A stretch of 23,672 nt of DNA, taken from positions 1 to 23,672 of IMG/VR virus record IMGVR_UViG_3300027833_000222; one strand, given 5' to 3'. The notes beneath the pieces are model-generated. The model was not told the origin of the DNA. It did not search any database and saw only the letters and a list, made by a program, of their open reading frames with translations. Of this stretch, positions 15,878 to 22,584 are shown one piece after another (position 1 is the first letter of the stretch; each line of letters starts with the position of its first letter). Origin of the DNA: a virus. Position numbers and translations under genes: made by a program.

Positions 15878-16272
15878 CTCTTTCTCCGCTTGCGTTCTTC
15901 TGCTGTCTTTCCAGCATGACATTTATAACACAGCACTTGGTAGCCTGACGCTTCTAGGAACATTCTATTAATGTAGGTGTTCCAATCTACGAAGCCTACT
16001 TCTGGTTCTACCACTGGATCAATATGATCTACTGCTGCGTTGTTACGTTTGCGCTTGCGTCCTTCTAACGGTGGTAGAGTAGAGGAGCCTTCTTTCTTAC
16101 AAGCTTCACACCTGTAGACACCTCTACTTACCCACGCTGACTTCTTAACATCATGCTTAACGCCCCATTTACCGTGAGCGCCTCGCAATGCTGATATTAT
16201 AAAAGAACGGAAACGTGCTTCTGTCCAACGTCCATTATTCCTCACCTTTAAAACTCCATATCTCACCTTCAT
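15874..16272 (-). CDS. HNH endonuclease
   Basis: A 132-residue protein with a treble-clef HNH fold: CEAC (Cys55, Cys58), VDHIDPV (Asp82-His83, catalytic His), and LCYKCHAGKT (Cys115, Cys118, His119) that completes the zinc site and metal-binding helix. The N-terminal ~50 residues (RNNGRWTEARFRSFIISALR) are helical and typical of small phage HNH enzymes. The family cuts DNA as free-standing homing, packaging or degradation nucleases. Its place in the replication operon suggests a standing role. It begins inside the 3' end of the exonuclease gene (38-base overlap) with no clear ribosome binding site, so the start is uncertain; a GTG downstream is an alternative. Confidence 0.85.
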   Translation of the reverse strand: MKVRYGVLKVRNNGRWTEARFRSFIISALRGAHGKWGVKHDVKKSAWVSRGVYRCEACKKEGSSTLPPLEGRKRKRNNAAVDHIDPVVEPEVGFVDWNTYINRMFLEASGYQVLCYKCHAGKTAEERKRRKR

Positions 16273-16930
16273 AACGTCTAAGCCACAACAGTCTGCCGTT
16301 CTCTAGCACTCTGTCTGCATCTCCGTCATACATCTCTACACATTTGTCGTAGTACTCCTGCTCTGTCTTGCAGTCTTCTAACAGCTTTGCTGACTTCTTC
16401 TCGCCTATGCCGTGGATACCTATTATGTTATCAACGCGGTCACCCATTAGTATTTGACGATAGAAGAACAACATGCCTTCCTCTGGCGTAACGTAGTACT
16501 TATCATTCTTGACAAAGTTAAAGTGCCACCCTGCTATTTGGTCGAAGTCTTTGTCCAAGGTGACCATGATGGCTTCGTCTCCGTGAGTTGTGGCCGCTAT
16601 AGCTATGGCATCATCTGCCTCTTCTCCCTCAGTAACTATAGCGTCCCACTTCTCGATAAGGTGAGTTCTTAAAGCCTGAATATGCTTTGGTTTCTCCTTA
16701 CCTTTACGGTTAGCCTTGTAATCAGCAGTGACAGCGTACTCCTTTCTGAAGTTGCCCTTGCCAGTTAGATACAGAGCATAATCTCGTAGTTCCTCAGTAG
16801 CTGGGTACTTAGGGTTCTCTATGAGACTAACAACGTAGTCGTCTATCTTTAGGATAGCTTGCTTCTCACTAGCGTCATTACAGGACCAACCTACACGGTA
16901 GACCAAGATGTCTGCATCTATTAAAATCAC
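16235..16930 (-). CDS. 5'-3' exonuclease / flap nuclease (T7 gp6-like)
   Basis: A 231-residue PIN/FEN-type nuclease. Acidic metal ligands appear in order: Asp5 and Asp7 (LIDADIL), Glu104 with Asp106 and Asp107 (EGEEADDAIA), Asp126/128/130 (TLDKDFD) and Asp164/167 (GDRVDN). A Tyr/Arg/Lys-rich arch lies at 65-82. GIHGIGEKKSAKLL (171-184) is the helix-3-turn-helix DNA-binding segment. The enzyme removes RNA primers and may degrade host DNA. The start codon is GTG at 16930, overlapping the stop of the ssDNA-binding protein gene as GTGA, so translation is coupled. At 231 residues it is shorter than T7 gp6 (300). Confidence 0.9.
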   Translation of the reverse strand: MILIDADILVYRVGWSCNDASEKQAILKIDDYVVSLIENPKYPATEELRDYALYLTGKGNFRKEYAVTADYKANRKGKEKPKHIQALRTHLIEKWDAIVTEGEEADDAIAIAATTHGDEAIMVTLDKDFDQIAGWHFNFVKNDKYYVTPEEGMLFFYRQILMGDRVDNIIGIHGIGEKKSAKLLEDCKTEQEYYDKCVEMYDGDADRVLENGRLLWLRRYEGEIWSFKGEE

Positions 16931-17340
16931 AAGGCTTCTTCCAGAGAAACGTCTACAGCATCAGTGTTGCCCATGTACTCGATGAAGTCAGTGATTACTA
17001 GCTTCAAAATGCTAGGGCTTCGACCTGCCTTGCCAGAAGGGTTTGTCCAGTCGTAATAGCCTAGGACAGCGGTTGCCTTAGAACCATTGGCTAGTAGCTT
17101 GCCTTTGATCTCGTCACCGTCAGTGTCGTAGATGCGGATGGGGTTTACAGACTTAGCGGTTACGAAGTCGTTGTGGCCTTCCTTGCTGCGTACAGACAAG
17201 CCCATCATCTCTAGTGCTTCTTTTCCATCAGCAGACAGCTCTGTTAGGTCTACTTGATACTTACCAGACATCTTATTCTTCTCTTGAAGATTTGCCCACA
17301 TAATGCCGCACTTGATTGTTACTGGTTTTGCTTCACTCAT
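16927..17340 (-). CDS. Single-stranded DNA-binding protein (T7 gp2.5-like)
   Basis: A 137-residue protein resembling the gp2.5-like ssDNA-binding proteins of marine podoviruses: MWANLQEKNKMSGKYQVDL near the N-terminus, a KSVNPIRIYD segment, NGSKATAVLGYYDW, and LKLVITDFIEYMG. These form an OB-fold core. The C-terminal tail (residues 126-137) is acidic but short compared with T7 gp2.5 (232 aa). In T7 that tail contacts polymerase and helicase. AAGGTGAT precedes the ATG. This is the first gene after its own promoter (17394-17422), so its operon can be made independently of the polymerase transcript. Confidence 0.85.
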   Translation of the reverse strand: MSEAKPVTIKCGIMWANLQEKNKMSGKYQVDLTELSADGKEALEMMGLSVRSKEGHNDFVTAKSVNPIRIYDTDGDEIKGKLLANGSKATAVLGYYDWTNPSGKAGRSPSILKLVITDFIEYMGNTDAVDVSLEEAL

Positions 17341-17371
17341 AATATCACCTTTAATTAATTTACTATTGTTT

Positions 17372-17387
17372 TGATCACGAATGATCA
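17372..17387 (-). promoter_or_regulatory. Dyad TGATCA-TTCG-TGATCA at the expected transcription start
   Basis: On the minus strand two TGATCA arms flank TTCG. In RNA this gives a 6-bp stem closed by a UUCG loop at or next to the 5' end of the transcript; in DNA it could be an operator. It lies 6-22 bases downstream of the -10 element of the promoter at 17394-17422. Confidence 0.55.
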
Positions 17388-17393
17388 GCCTAT

Positions 17394-17422
17394 ATTATAT
17401 CACACTTATTACTACACATCAA
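17394..17422 (-). promoter_or_regulatory. Sigma70-like promoter for the ssDNA-binding protein/nuclease/reductase operon
   Basis: Minus-strand TTGATG (17417-17422) and perfect TATAAT (17394-17399) with 17 bases between them. The -35 element overlaps the polymerase stop codon. The expected start is near 17387, giving a leader of about 47 bases before the ATG at 17340. Confidence 0.8.
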
Positions 17423-19059
17423 TGTGTTTCTGCCCAGTTGTTGCCTATTTTATATTCACCATCAAGAGGACAGCGCATCTCTAGTACTTCTCCAGCGTTC
17501 CTGATGGCTCTTACTGCTGCTTTGCCTACTGTGACGGCAAAGTTTTCTGGTACTTCTATTTGAAATTCATCGTGTACGTTCGCTACTAGCTTGTAAGGTA
17601 TCTTGTATTTCTCTAGAGACTCTACTAGTAAGACCAACGCTTGCTTCATTACAATGGCTCCTGCACCTTGCAAGAGAGTGTTTAAAGCTGCGTGTTCGCT
17701 CCTGACTCGCAAGCGTCTGCCGTCTAGTGCTGGCAATGTACCGCCTTCTGAGAAGTATGATACACGCTTCCTGAGCTTGTCTAGTGCAGGAGTGTTGCGT
17801 AGGAAAGATTCTATCAGTACTTCACCTTCTTTATAGCCACCACCTACAATCTGACCTATCTTAGCCGCTCCAGCGCCATAAAGAAAAGCGTAGATAAAAG
17901 TCTTGGATTGATTTCTGTTAGTGAGGCCAGCAGCTTTCATGTTGTAAGTGTGTATGTCACCACTGAGAATCTGCTCAGTGTACGCTGGGTCTTGCATATA
18001 GTGCGCCAGCATTCTTAGCTCTAAGCCACTAGCGTCTATACCGACTAGCTTGTGATTCTCTGGTACACACCAGAAAGACCTACACTCTTTGCCATACGGT
18101 GCTGTCACTGACGGAATCTGCGCCATGTTAGGGCTGTGGTGCGTCATACGGCCTGTTACAGCGCCGTTAGTGATAACCCTGCCGTGAACCCTACCTTCCT
18201 TCTCAAAGGACAACCAAGAGTCTATCTGTGCTGCTCTCTTCTGCAACATCAGGTATTCGTGTATAACCTTGGCTTCGTGGATGTCAATGCCTTCTAACAC
18301 CTTCTCATTAACGATAATAGCGCCTTTGTCTGTCTTCTTCTTGAACTTAACGCCAACACTCTGCAATCTCTCTGCAATTTGCTTGCGTGATCCAACATTG
18401 AACTCAGTTACTTTGTCCTTCAGGCGCTTCCCCGTCTTCTCTGACCACCTCTCCTCCACTATTGGCGGGAATACTTCCTGTAGCATCTCCGTTATCTGTC
18501 TCATTCGGTGCGTTACGGTCTGCCATAACAAAGTTGCCTGCTCTACGTCTAGCATAAAGCCGTTCCGCTCCTGCTGAGCCGTAATGATGTACACCTTCTC
18601 TTCTAAATCGACGCATTGTTGACTAAATCCCTCCTGCTCTAGTGTTGTTTTAAGGTGTTTGTAGAGTCTAGTGGTTAAAACTACGTCCTGCTTGCAGTAA
18701 TCTATCATCTCAGGCGTTAAACCGCCGTCATAGTCACTAAATTCTATCTTATGATCCCCAAAACGCTTGCCCCAAGCATCTAAACTGTGTCCACCTTCCA
18801 ATGAAGGGTTCCAGAGCCTGCTCATTGACAGCGTATCCTTGAGTTTGTTAGCAGGTATCACTAAATTCCACACTTTCTCTAGCACTGGTGCGTCAAAGCC
18901 TATGATATTGTGACCAATAACGGCTTTTGAGTCACGTAATACAGGTTCTAGTGTGTCGGGAGCGGTGTGGGTCATCAGATTACCTGTTTCCACGTCCTGA
19001 GTCACTACTACCCAAATGGTGTCGTGGCTTAGATTCGTTTCTATGTCCAATGTAATCAT
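17419..19059 (-). CDS. Family A DNA polymerase with 3'-5' exonuclease (T7 gp5-like)
   Basis: A 546-residue polymerase. Start ATG 19059 was chosen because AGGG lies seven bases upstream and the protein then begins MITLDIET, as T7 gp5 does. The exonuclease domain has Asp5/Glu7, HNIIGFD (50-56) and YCKQD (121-125), so proofreading should be active. Polymerase motifs: IDASGLELR (341-349, Asp342), the O-helix RNQSKTFIYAFLYG (382-395; Arg382, Lys386, Tyr390) and VHDE (495-498). Tyr390 equals T7 Tyr526/E. coli position 762; Tyr there is linked to efficient replication and ddNTP acceptance. The enzyme is about 160 residues shorter than T7 gp5, partly in the thumb region, so a thioredoxin-binding loop is probably absent. 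It lies beside the helicase and ssDNA-binding genes. Confidence 0.95.
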   Translation of the reverse strand: MITLDIETNLSHDTIWVVVTQDVETGNLMTHTAPDTLEPVLRDSKAVIGHNIIGFDAPVLEKVWNLVIPANKLKDTLSMSRLWNPSLEGGHSLDAWGKRFGDHKIEFSDYDGGLTPEMIDYCKQDVVLTTRLYKHLKTTLEQEGFSQQCVDLEEKVYIITAQQERNGFMLDVEQATLLWQTVTHRMRQITEMLQEVFPPIVEERWSEKTGKRLKDKVTEFNVGSRKQIAERLQSVGVKFKKKTDKGAIIVNEKVLEGIDIHEAKVIHEYLMLQKRAAQIDSWLSFEKEGRVHGRVITNGAVTGRMTHHSPNMAQIPSVTAPYGKECRSFWCVPENHKLVGIDASGLELRMLAHYMQDPAYTEQILSGDIHTYNMKAAGLTNRNQSKTFIYAFLYGAGAAKIGQIVGGGYKEGEVLIESFLRNTPALDKLRKRVSYFSEGGTLPALDGRRLRVRSEHAALNTLLQGAGAIVMKQALVLLVESLEKYKIPYKLVANVHDEFQIEVPENFAVTVGKAAVRAIRNAGEVLEMRCPLDGEYKIGNNWAETH

Positions 19060-19171
19060 AATACTGCCCTGCCGTAGTCTTCTTGTTGCTGTACCTGTCA
19101 AAAGGATTGCCCTGCTTAACTTCTTGCTTGGCCTCTTGCCTCTCCAGTACCCAGTTACCTATCTTGCTCAT
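18980..19171 (-). CDS. Small basic protein overlapping the polymerase start (63 aa)
   Basis: A 63-residue frame from ATG 19171, which has an excellent GGAGG site six bases upstream. It begins MSKIGNWVLERQEAK, an N-terminal pattern I have seen in small marine phage proteins, and is rich in Lys, Arg, Gln and Asn. Its last 26 codons overlap the first codons of DNA polymerase in another frame. It also overlaps the zinc protein by 17 bases. No other gene covers 19060-19154, and the ribosome binding site is strong, so I judge it real. Function is unknown; nucleic acid binding is possible from its charge. Confidence 0.65.
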   Translation of the reverse strand: MSKIGNWVLERQEAKQEVKQGNPFDRYSNKKTTAGQYYDYIGHRNESKPRHHLGSSDSGRGNR

Positions 19172-19349
19172 CTTCTGCCTCCAGAATACAGTCTGCTTCA
19201 CTTCTAAGGTCTTCTCTGTCAATGGTAGCTACATCTTCAGCAGTGTAATAGGCGCACTCGTTGCAAAAATCCAAGTAATCACCATTCTGTGCTGATTTAC
19301 GAGTTGATTCAAAATCCGTTAAGTTCTTATTACATGCTATGCATCTCAT
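19155..19349 (-). CDS. Small zinc-ribbon-like protein (64 aa)
   Basis: A 64-residue protein with Cys3 and Cys6 (RCIACN) and Cys29 and Cys32 (FCNECA), a four-cysteine zinc site. The second half is acidic and helical (EDLRSEADCILEAEDEQD). Small CxxC...CxxC proteins next to the primase-helicase are common in T7-like marine phages; the role is unknown, perhaps DNA or protein binding. The ATG overlaps the primase-helicase stop (TAATG). Confidence 0.75.
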   Translation of the reverse strand: MRCIACNKNLTDFESTRKSAQNGDYLDFCNECAYYTAEDVATIDREDLRSEADCILEAEDEQDR

Positions 19350-20977
19350 TACAGGGCTTCCTCTCTAATTTCGTTCATTCTACCTGTCTTCTGATCGAAT
19401 AGCAACCCACCAGCTCTGCCTGTAGTACCACAAAAGCGGTTCTTGAGCACTCTGACGTGCGTTGTGTTCCTCTCTACTGGGTCATCAGCCTGTCCGTTGC
19501 GCTCTAGTCCTATCACCATGTCTGAGAGCTGTGCAATGCTTGCAGAACCCCTGAGCTGTGACAACGAACTTACAGCGCCCTCTTCGTGGCCTTTGCCGTC
19601 AGGTCTCTTGAGGTGGCTAACCATAAACAACGTGATACCAGTCTCTTGTACTAACATCCTGAGCTTAGTGCATATCTCGTCTAAGGCTTTTCTCTCGTCT
19701 CCGTTGCTCTGAGCACTGACGACAATACTGACGTGATCCAAGAAGATATACTTTGTATCTAACGCCTTTGCCATGTAACGACAACGGGCAATGATGTTAT
19801 CAACGCTGGTGCTGCCGAAGTGGTCAAACAGGAACATTCTCTGCGTCCCCATAGTGGCCTCAAAAGCCTCGTAGCGTTCTTCTTCTGTGCTCTCTACGTC
19901 TGGTAGGTGTAAAGGTTTGTTGGCTGCTAGTGACATCATAGACAACGCCGTCTTTCTTGCGTTCTCTTCTAGGAATAACAGTCCAATGTTCTTATCTGTG
20001 CTCTTGAGTATCTCCCATACTACCTCTCTAACAAACTGAGACTTGCCTAGTCCAGAGCCAGCGGTGATTGTCACCAGTTCAGCCTCTCTTATGCCGTAGG
20101 TTAGCTTGTTTAAGCACTCCCAAGGGTACATGGCTGCTGCCTTCTCTAAAGGCTTGTTAACCTCTTCCCAGAGCGTAGCACCGTTAATGATGCCATCAGG
20201 CACAAACCTCTCTGCTGCCCAGAATGCCGCTGTAAACTCCTTAACATTGTCATCCATCAGGTAGTCATTAGCATCTTTGTATTGCACTGGGTGTTTCATT
20301 ACCGCCGACTTACCGCCAAATAACTCTGCAACCTCTCTAGAGGCTTTTAAGCCTGCCTCGTCGCTGTCGAAGCATACGATAATGGCCTTAAAACTGTCTA
20401 GGTACTCATAAGCCGCCTTACAGTCCTTAAGGGCGCTCTGTGCTCCGTTCCTGATGCTGACACAAGGGTACTTGCTACCTTGCATTTGGTAAGCTGCTGC
20501 TGCGTCATACTCGCCCTCACAAATAGTGATGTACTTGCCGCCACCATTGAACAGGTTTTGACCAAATAGCCCTGCTTCCTTCCAATCACCCATCGTCGTG
20601 AACCGCTTATCTGCCTGTCTTACCTTTGCTGCTATAGGCGTATTAGGGTTCTCTGCGCTGTAGTAAGAGAAATAGGTCTTCTCTGGAGTGTCGAGAATGC
20701 CATAGGTTTGCGCCGTCTTGGTGGTCAAACCTCTAGAGGGAATAGCATTATAACGCCCGTTAGTTAACAGCTTGTCGAGTAACGCCAACTCTCTATCATG
20801 CTCCATAGGTGCTGCTTCTGCTTCTGCGTTATAAGGAACTTCTATCACAAATTCACCATTAGTAGGTTTACTATAAACACCGCAGCTATGGCAATAACTG
20901 CTCCCGTTCTCGTTCTTCTGCAATGCATCGCTTGAACCGCAATCATCGCAGGGTAAATGCGCGTCATGGTAACCCAT
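19349..20977 (-). CDS. Primase-helicase (T7 gp4-like)
   Basis: A 542-residue bifunctional protein that makes RNA primers and unwinds DNA. The zinc-binding domain has Cys10, Cys13, Cys29 and Cys32. The TOPRIM primase core has CEGEYDAAAAY (Glu154) and CFDSDEAG (Asp204/Asp206). The RecA-like helicase domain has Walker A GSGLGKS (307-313), Walker B IFLDH (Asp414), a sensor His455 (VSHLKRP), LRGSASIAQLSD (475-486) and a likely arginine finger Arg514 (LKNRFCG). All key residues are present, and the length is close to T7 gp4 (566). It starts with a TAATG overlap and ends in another. It is the first large enzyme of the second leftward operon. Confidence 0.97.
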   Translation of the reverse strand: MGYHDAHLPCDDCGSSDALQKNENGSSYCHSCGVYSKPTNGEFVIEVPYNAEAEAAPMEHDRELALLDKLLTNGRYNAIPSRGLTTKTAQTYGILDTPEKTYFSYYSAENPNTPIAAKVRQADKRFTTMGDWKEAGLFGQNLFNGGGKYITICEGEYDAAAAYQMQGSKYPCVSIRNGAQSALKDCKAAYEYLDSFKAIIVCFDSDEAGLKASREVAELFGGKSAVMKHPVQYKDANDYLMDDNVKEFTAAFWAAERFVPDGIINGATLWEEVNKPLEKAAAMYPWECLNKLTYGIREAELVTITAGSGLGKSQFVREVVWEILKSTDKNIGLLFLEENARKTALSMMSLAANKPLHLPDVESTEEERYEAFEATMGTQRMFLFDHFGSTSVDNIIARCRYMAKALDTKYIFLDHVSIVVSAQSNGDERKALDEICTKLRMLVQETGITLFMVSHLKRPDGKGHEEGAVSSLSQLRGSASIAQLSDMVIGLERNGQADDPVERNTTHVRVLKNRFCGTTGRAGGLLFDQKTGRMNEIREEAL

Positions 20978-21174
20978 TAGTGAACCTCCACATAAACACG
21001 GCCATAGCTAACCAGACACAAGGGCAGGTGTAAGATCGTTCCTTGAAACAACATAGGCTCCAGTTCGTCGGTTTCAGTGTCCCAGCAAACTACTGGCCTG
21101 CTCTCTGAGAACTCTAGGTCTATACCTACGCCCAGCCTATACTCTATTGATAAATGTCTACCAAAAATAATCAT
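20977..21174 (-). CDS. Hypothetical protein (65 aa)
   Basis: A 65-residue, beta-rich, non-membrane protein (MIIFGRHLSIEYRLG start; CWDTETDELEPMLF in the middle). No family is recognised. Its ATG overlaps the upstream stop as ATGA, directly after a run of seven adenines on the coding strand, and its stop overlaps the primase-helicase start (TAATG). A -1 slip on that run would join the upstream protein to this one in frame. Confidence 0.65.
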   Translation of the reverse strand: MIIFGRHLSIEYRLGVGIDLEFSESRPVVCWDTETDELEPMLFQGTILHLPLCLVSYGRVYVEVH

Positions 21175-21371
21175 TTTTTTCTCTCTCTGTTGAACACAAA
21201 GTCATATTCTGACGACTCTGCAATGAATTGAACAATTGCTTCACTGGACACTCTATAGAACTTTGCAGCATCTTGCAAGCTCATTACGCCATTAGCAATA
21301 TCTTCTGATGCTTTAAACACTGCCTGAACTTCTGGGTCAAGTGTTCCTTCAGTCATATACCGCTTAAACAT
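21171..21371 (-). CDS. Small helical protein, possible helix-turn-helix (66 aa)
   Basis: A 66-residue protein. I chose ATG 21371, which overlaps the upstream stop (TAATG) and has GGAGA nine bases ahead, rather than ATG 21395, which has no ribosome binding site. Residues about 30-50 (VMSLQDAAKFYRVSSEAIVQFI) resemble a helix-turn-helix, suggesting DNA binding. It ends in basic residues encoded by an A AAA AAA TGA context. It lies just downstream of another small HTH-like gene, so the two may act in regulating this operon; this is inference. Confidence 0.65.
   Translation of the reverse strand: MFKRYMTEGTLDPEVQAVFKASEDIANGVMSLQDAAKFYRVSSEAIVQFIAESSEYDFVFNRERKK
21174..21180 (-). other. A AAA AAA slippery heptamer before the stop
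   Basis: On the coding (minus) strand the upstream frame reads AGA AAA AAA TGA, so the last seven adenines form an in-phase A_AAA_AAA heptamer immediately before the stop. A -1 shift would continue directly into ATG ATT ATT, the start of the next gene. Confidence 0.4.
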
Positions 21372-21622
21372 TACACTATTCTCCGTGTTAGCCATTCTTG
21401 GCTTGTGTGGTCTAGTTTGCTTTCTAGTCTAGGCCAGATAATAGGGCGCTCTTTAACCTTTAAATCGTCCTCGATTAAAAAGTCTCTTCTGCCTACTCGA
21501 CGGTGCAACGTGCTAATGTTTGTGCCTGTAATAATAGCTACTTGGCTCAATGTATACCTAACATTCTCAAGCATACGTGGGTGTTTAGTTCTATTCTCTA
21601 CTATTTTCTGATTTCTAATCAT
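21371..21622 (-). CDS. Small helix-turn-helix DNA-binding protein (83 aa)
   Basis: An 83-residue basic protein. The start at 21622 (MIRNQKIVENRT) has AAGG upstream; the frame is open 21 codons further up but without a ribosome binding site. Residues about 22-45 (RYTLSQVAIITGTNISTLHRRV) form a typical helix-turn-helix like those of excisionase or MerR-type winged helices, followed by DFLIEDDLKVKERP. It probably binds DNA and may regulate the early/middle switch. No partner site can be assigned. The end overlaps the next start (TAATG). Confidence 0.7.
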   Translation of the reverse strand: MIRNQKIVENRTKHPRMLENVRYTLSQVAIITGTNISTLHRRVGRRDFLIEDDLKVKERPIIWPRLESKLDHTSQEWLTRRIV

Positions 21623-21702
21623 TTCTATTTCGCCTTTAATTTTATTAGTTTTTCTGATACCCTCAAAACCTTCACAGTATCGCAAACGATCACAAGCACT
21701 CT

Positions 21703-22026
21703 CTAGCGTTCCTCAAGCGAGAACCCTTCCAACGATAATTGATCTAAGACAGAATCTTCTGCTCTAGTTTCTGCGAGCCTCAAAAGGTAATCGACAGCGT
21801 TCTCTCTTATAAAACGGCCTAGTTTCTCATCTTCTTCTTGTAAAATGTAGTTCCTAACGGTCTCTAAGTAGGCGCTACCGTCTCCAGAGACGCTGTCTAC
21901 GCCTGTAGCTTCGTTTAATATGTTATCGTCGTCGATCAACGCTTGTGGCATTGCATAGAAGGCAATTTCGACAGTTTCATCATCAACACGGCGCTGGAAT
22001 TGCTCTTGATCTATTAGTTTTCTCAT
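21703..22026 (-). CDS. Acidic hypothetical protein (107 aa), first gene after a strong promoter
   Basis: A 107-residue acidic, helical protein with no family I can name (DDDNILNEATG, LQEEDEKLGRFIREN, LSLEGFSLEER). It has no membrane segment and no cysteine. It is the first gene after the promoter at 22063-22092, with a GA-repeat ribosome binding site ending about six bases before ATG. Small acidic proteins made early by phages often mimic DNA or bind host enzymes. That would fit, but nothing in the sequence proves it. An 80-base gap with no gene separates it from the HTH gene. Confidence 0.65.
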   Translation of the reverse strand: MRKLIDQEQFQRRVDDETVEIAFYAMPQALIDDDNILNEATGVDSVSGDGSAYLETVRNYILQEEDEKLGRFIRENAVDYLLRLAETRAEDSVLDQLSLEGFSLEER

Positions 22027-22062
22027 TGGTTTCTCTCTCTCTCTCTATTGGTTTAAAACACA

Positions 22063-22092
22063 ACTTTACCGAATGCAAGCGCATTGTGTCAA
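22063..22092 (-). promoter_or_regulatory. Sigma70-like promoter for the replication operon
   Basis: Minus-strand perfect TTGACA (22087-22092) and TAAAGT (22063-22068) with an 18-base spacer. The expected start is near 22056, about 30 bases before the ATG at 22026, leaving a short leader that holds the GA-rich ribosome binding site. Confidence 0.7.
22072..22085. promoter_or_regulatory. Operator-like dyad AATGC-N4-GCATT within the promoter spacer
   Basis: Perfect 5-bp arms AATGC and GCATT separated by four bases lie exactly between the -35 and -10 elements. A protein bound here would block polymerase. The binding protein is unknown; the two HTH-like proteins encoded downstream are candidates. 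Confidence 0.45.
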
Positions 22093-22248
22093 ATGTTTAT
22101 TTCGTTATATTCTTTATAGTCTCTCTAGTACGGGAAACAGGTTTAAAGGCTCTGTATTGCGTTCTAACGGCGTTTATAGCATTCTAGGTGCTAGGGTACT
22201 GCTTAGGCGTTAACGGCCTTAAATCGCCATTGTTAACTGCTAGGCATT
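22093..22248. other. Non-coding stretch between early terminator and replication promoter
   Basis: No supported gene. It contains two GTTAAC palindromes (22210 and 22232 areas) and a GGCG...CGCC dyad (22206-22228), AT-rich in part. The rightward frame across it lacks a ribosome binding site and family similarity, and I treat it as chance. Confidence 0.5.
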
Positions 22249-22267
22249 AAAAAAGCCTCCAAAGGCT
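22249..22267 (-). terminator. Rho-independent terminator of the early operon
   Basis: On the minus strand AGCCT-TTGG-AGGCT is followed by a run of T. The stem is only 5 bp but is G/C-containing and directly followed by U-rich RNA. It lies after the last early gene (ends 22333) and before the next promoter (22092). Confidence 0.7.
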
Positions 22268-22332
22268 AAAAGGCTCGTATTCGGCACGGTGAGCCAGCCC
22301 GACTTCAAAGGGAAAAGGAGACCCTCGCCTAG
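22268..22332 (-). other. Structured non-coding 3' region of the early transcript
   Basis: Between the last early gene and the terminator, the minus strand can fold GGCTC...GAGCC (22272-22295) and a small GGG...CCC hairpin (about 22309-22323). No tRNA features or known riboswitch pattern are visible. It may be a stabilising 3' UTR or a small RNA. Confidence 0.35.
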
Positions 22333-22584
22333 CTATCCACGCGCTGCGTATCCTTTAACGGTGCAACAATCAGTAGCTAATCCAAATGCAGGGTAGCGCT
22401 TAAAATTGCCATCTTCTAAGCTCTCTATATCTACTTCCCAGTGAGTAACCTTGGCAAAATGCTCCAAAAATGTGTCGAGGGTTATTATGTCATCCCAATG
22501 TAAACTTGAATAATCTTCATTGATTAAGGCACTGAGCGCCCATTTTGGGAAATCATCGACTGTTAAAACGTGCTCAATACTCAT
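22333..22584 (-). CDS. Early hypothetical protein (83 aa)
   Basis: An 83-residue acidic protein, the last gene of the early operon. It is rich in Trp, Asp and His (FPKWALSALINEDYSSLHWDD) and has two adjacent cysteines near the C-terminus (ATDCCTVKGY). No family is recognised. The start overlaps the upstream stop (ATGA), so translation is coupled. Position in the earliest operon suggests a host-takeover or counter-defence role, by analogy with other phages only. Confidence 0.65.
   Translation of the reverse strand: MSIEHVLTVDDFPKWALSALINEDYSSLHWDDIITLDTFLEHFAKVTHWEVDIESLEDGNFKRYPAFGLATDCCTVKGYAARG

Noticed and set aside
21639-21666. Possible promoter TTGAGG-N16-TAAAAT before the 83-aa HTH gene
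   Set aside because: The -35 is weak, and the expected start would lie at or after the gene's ribosome binding site.
21945-22187. Rightward frame of 80 codons crossing the replication promoter
   Set aside because: No ribosome binding site, on the wrong strand, and its hydrophobic translation comes from promoter and GA-repeat sequence.
22249-22332. tRNA or known riboswitch
   Set aside because: No cloverleaf, no T-arm sequence and no pattern of a riboswitch class I can recognise.
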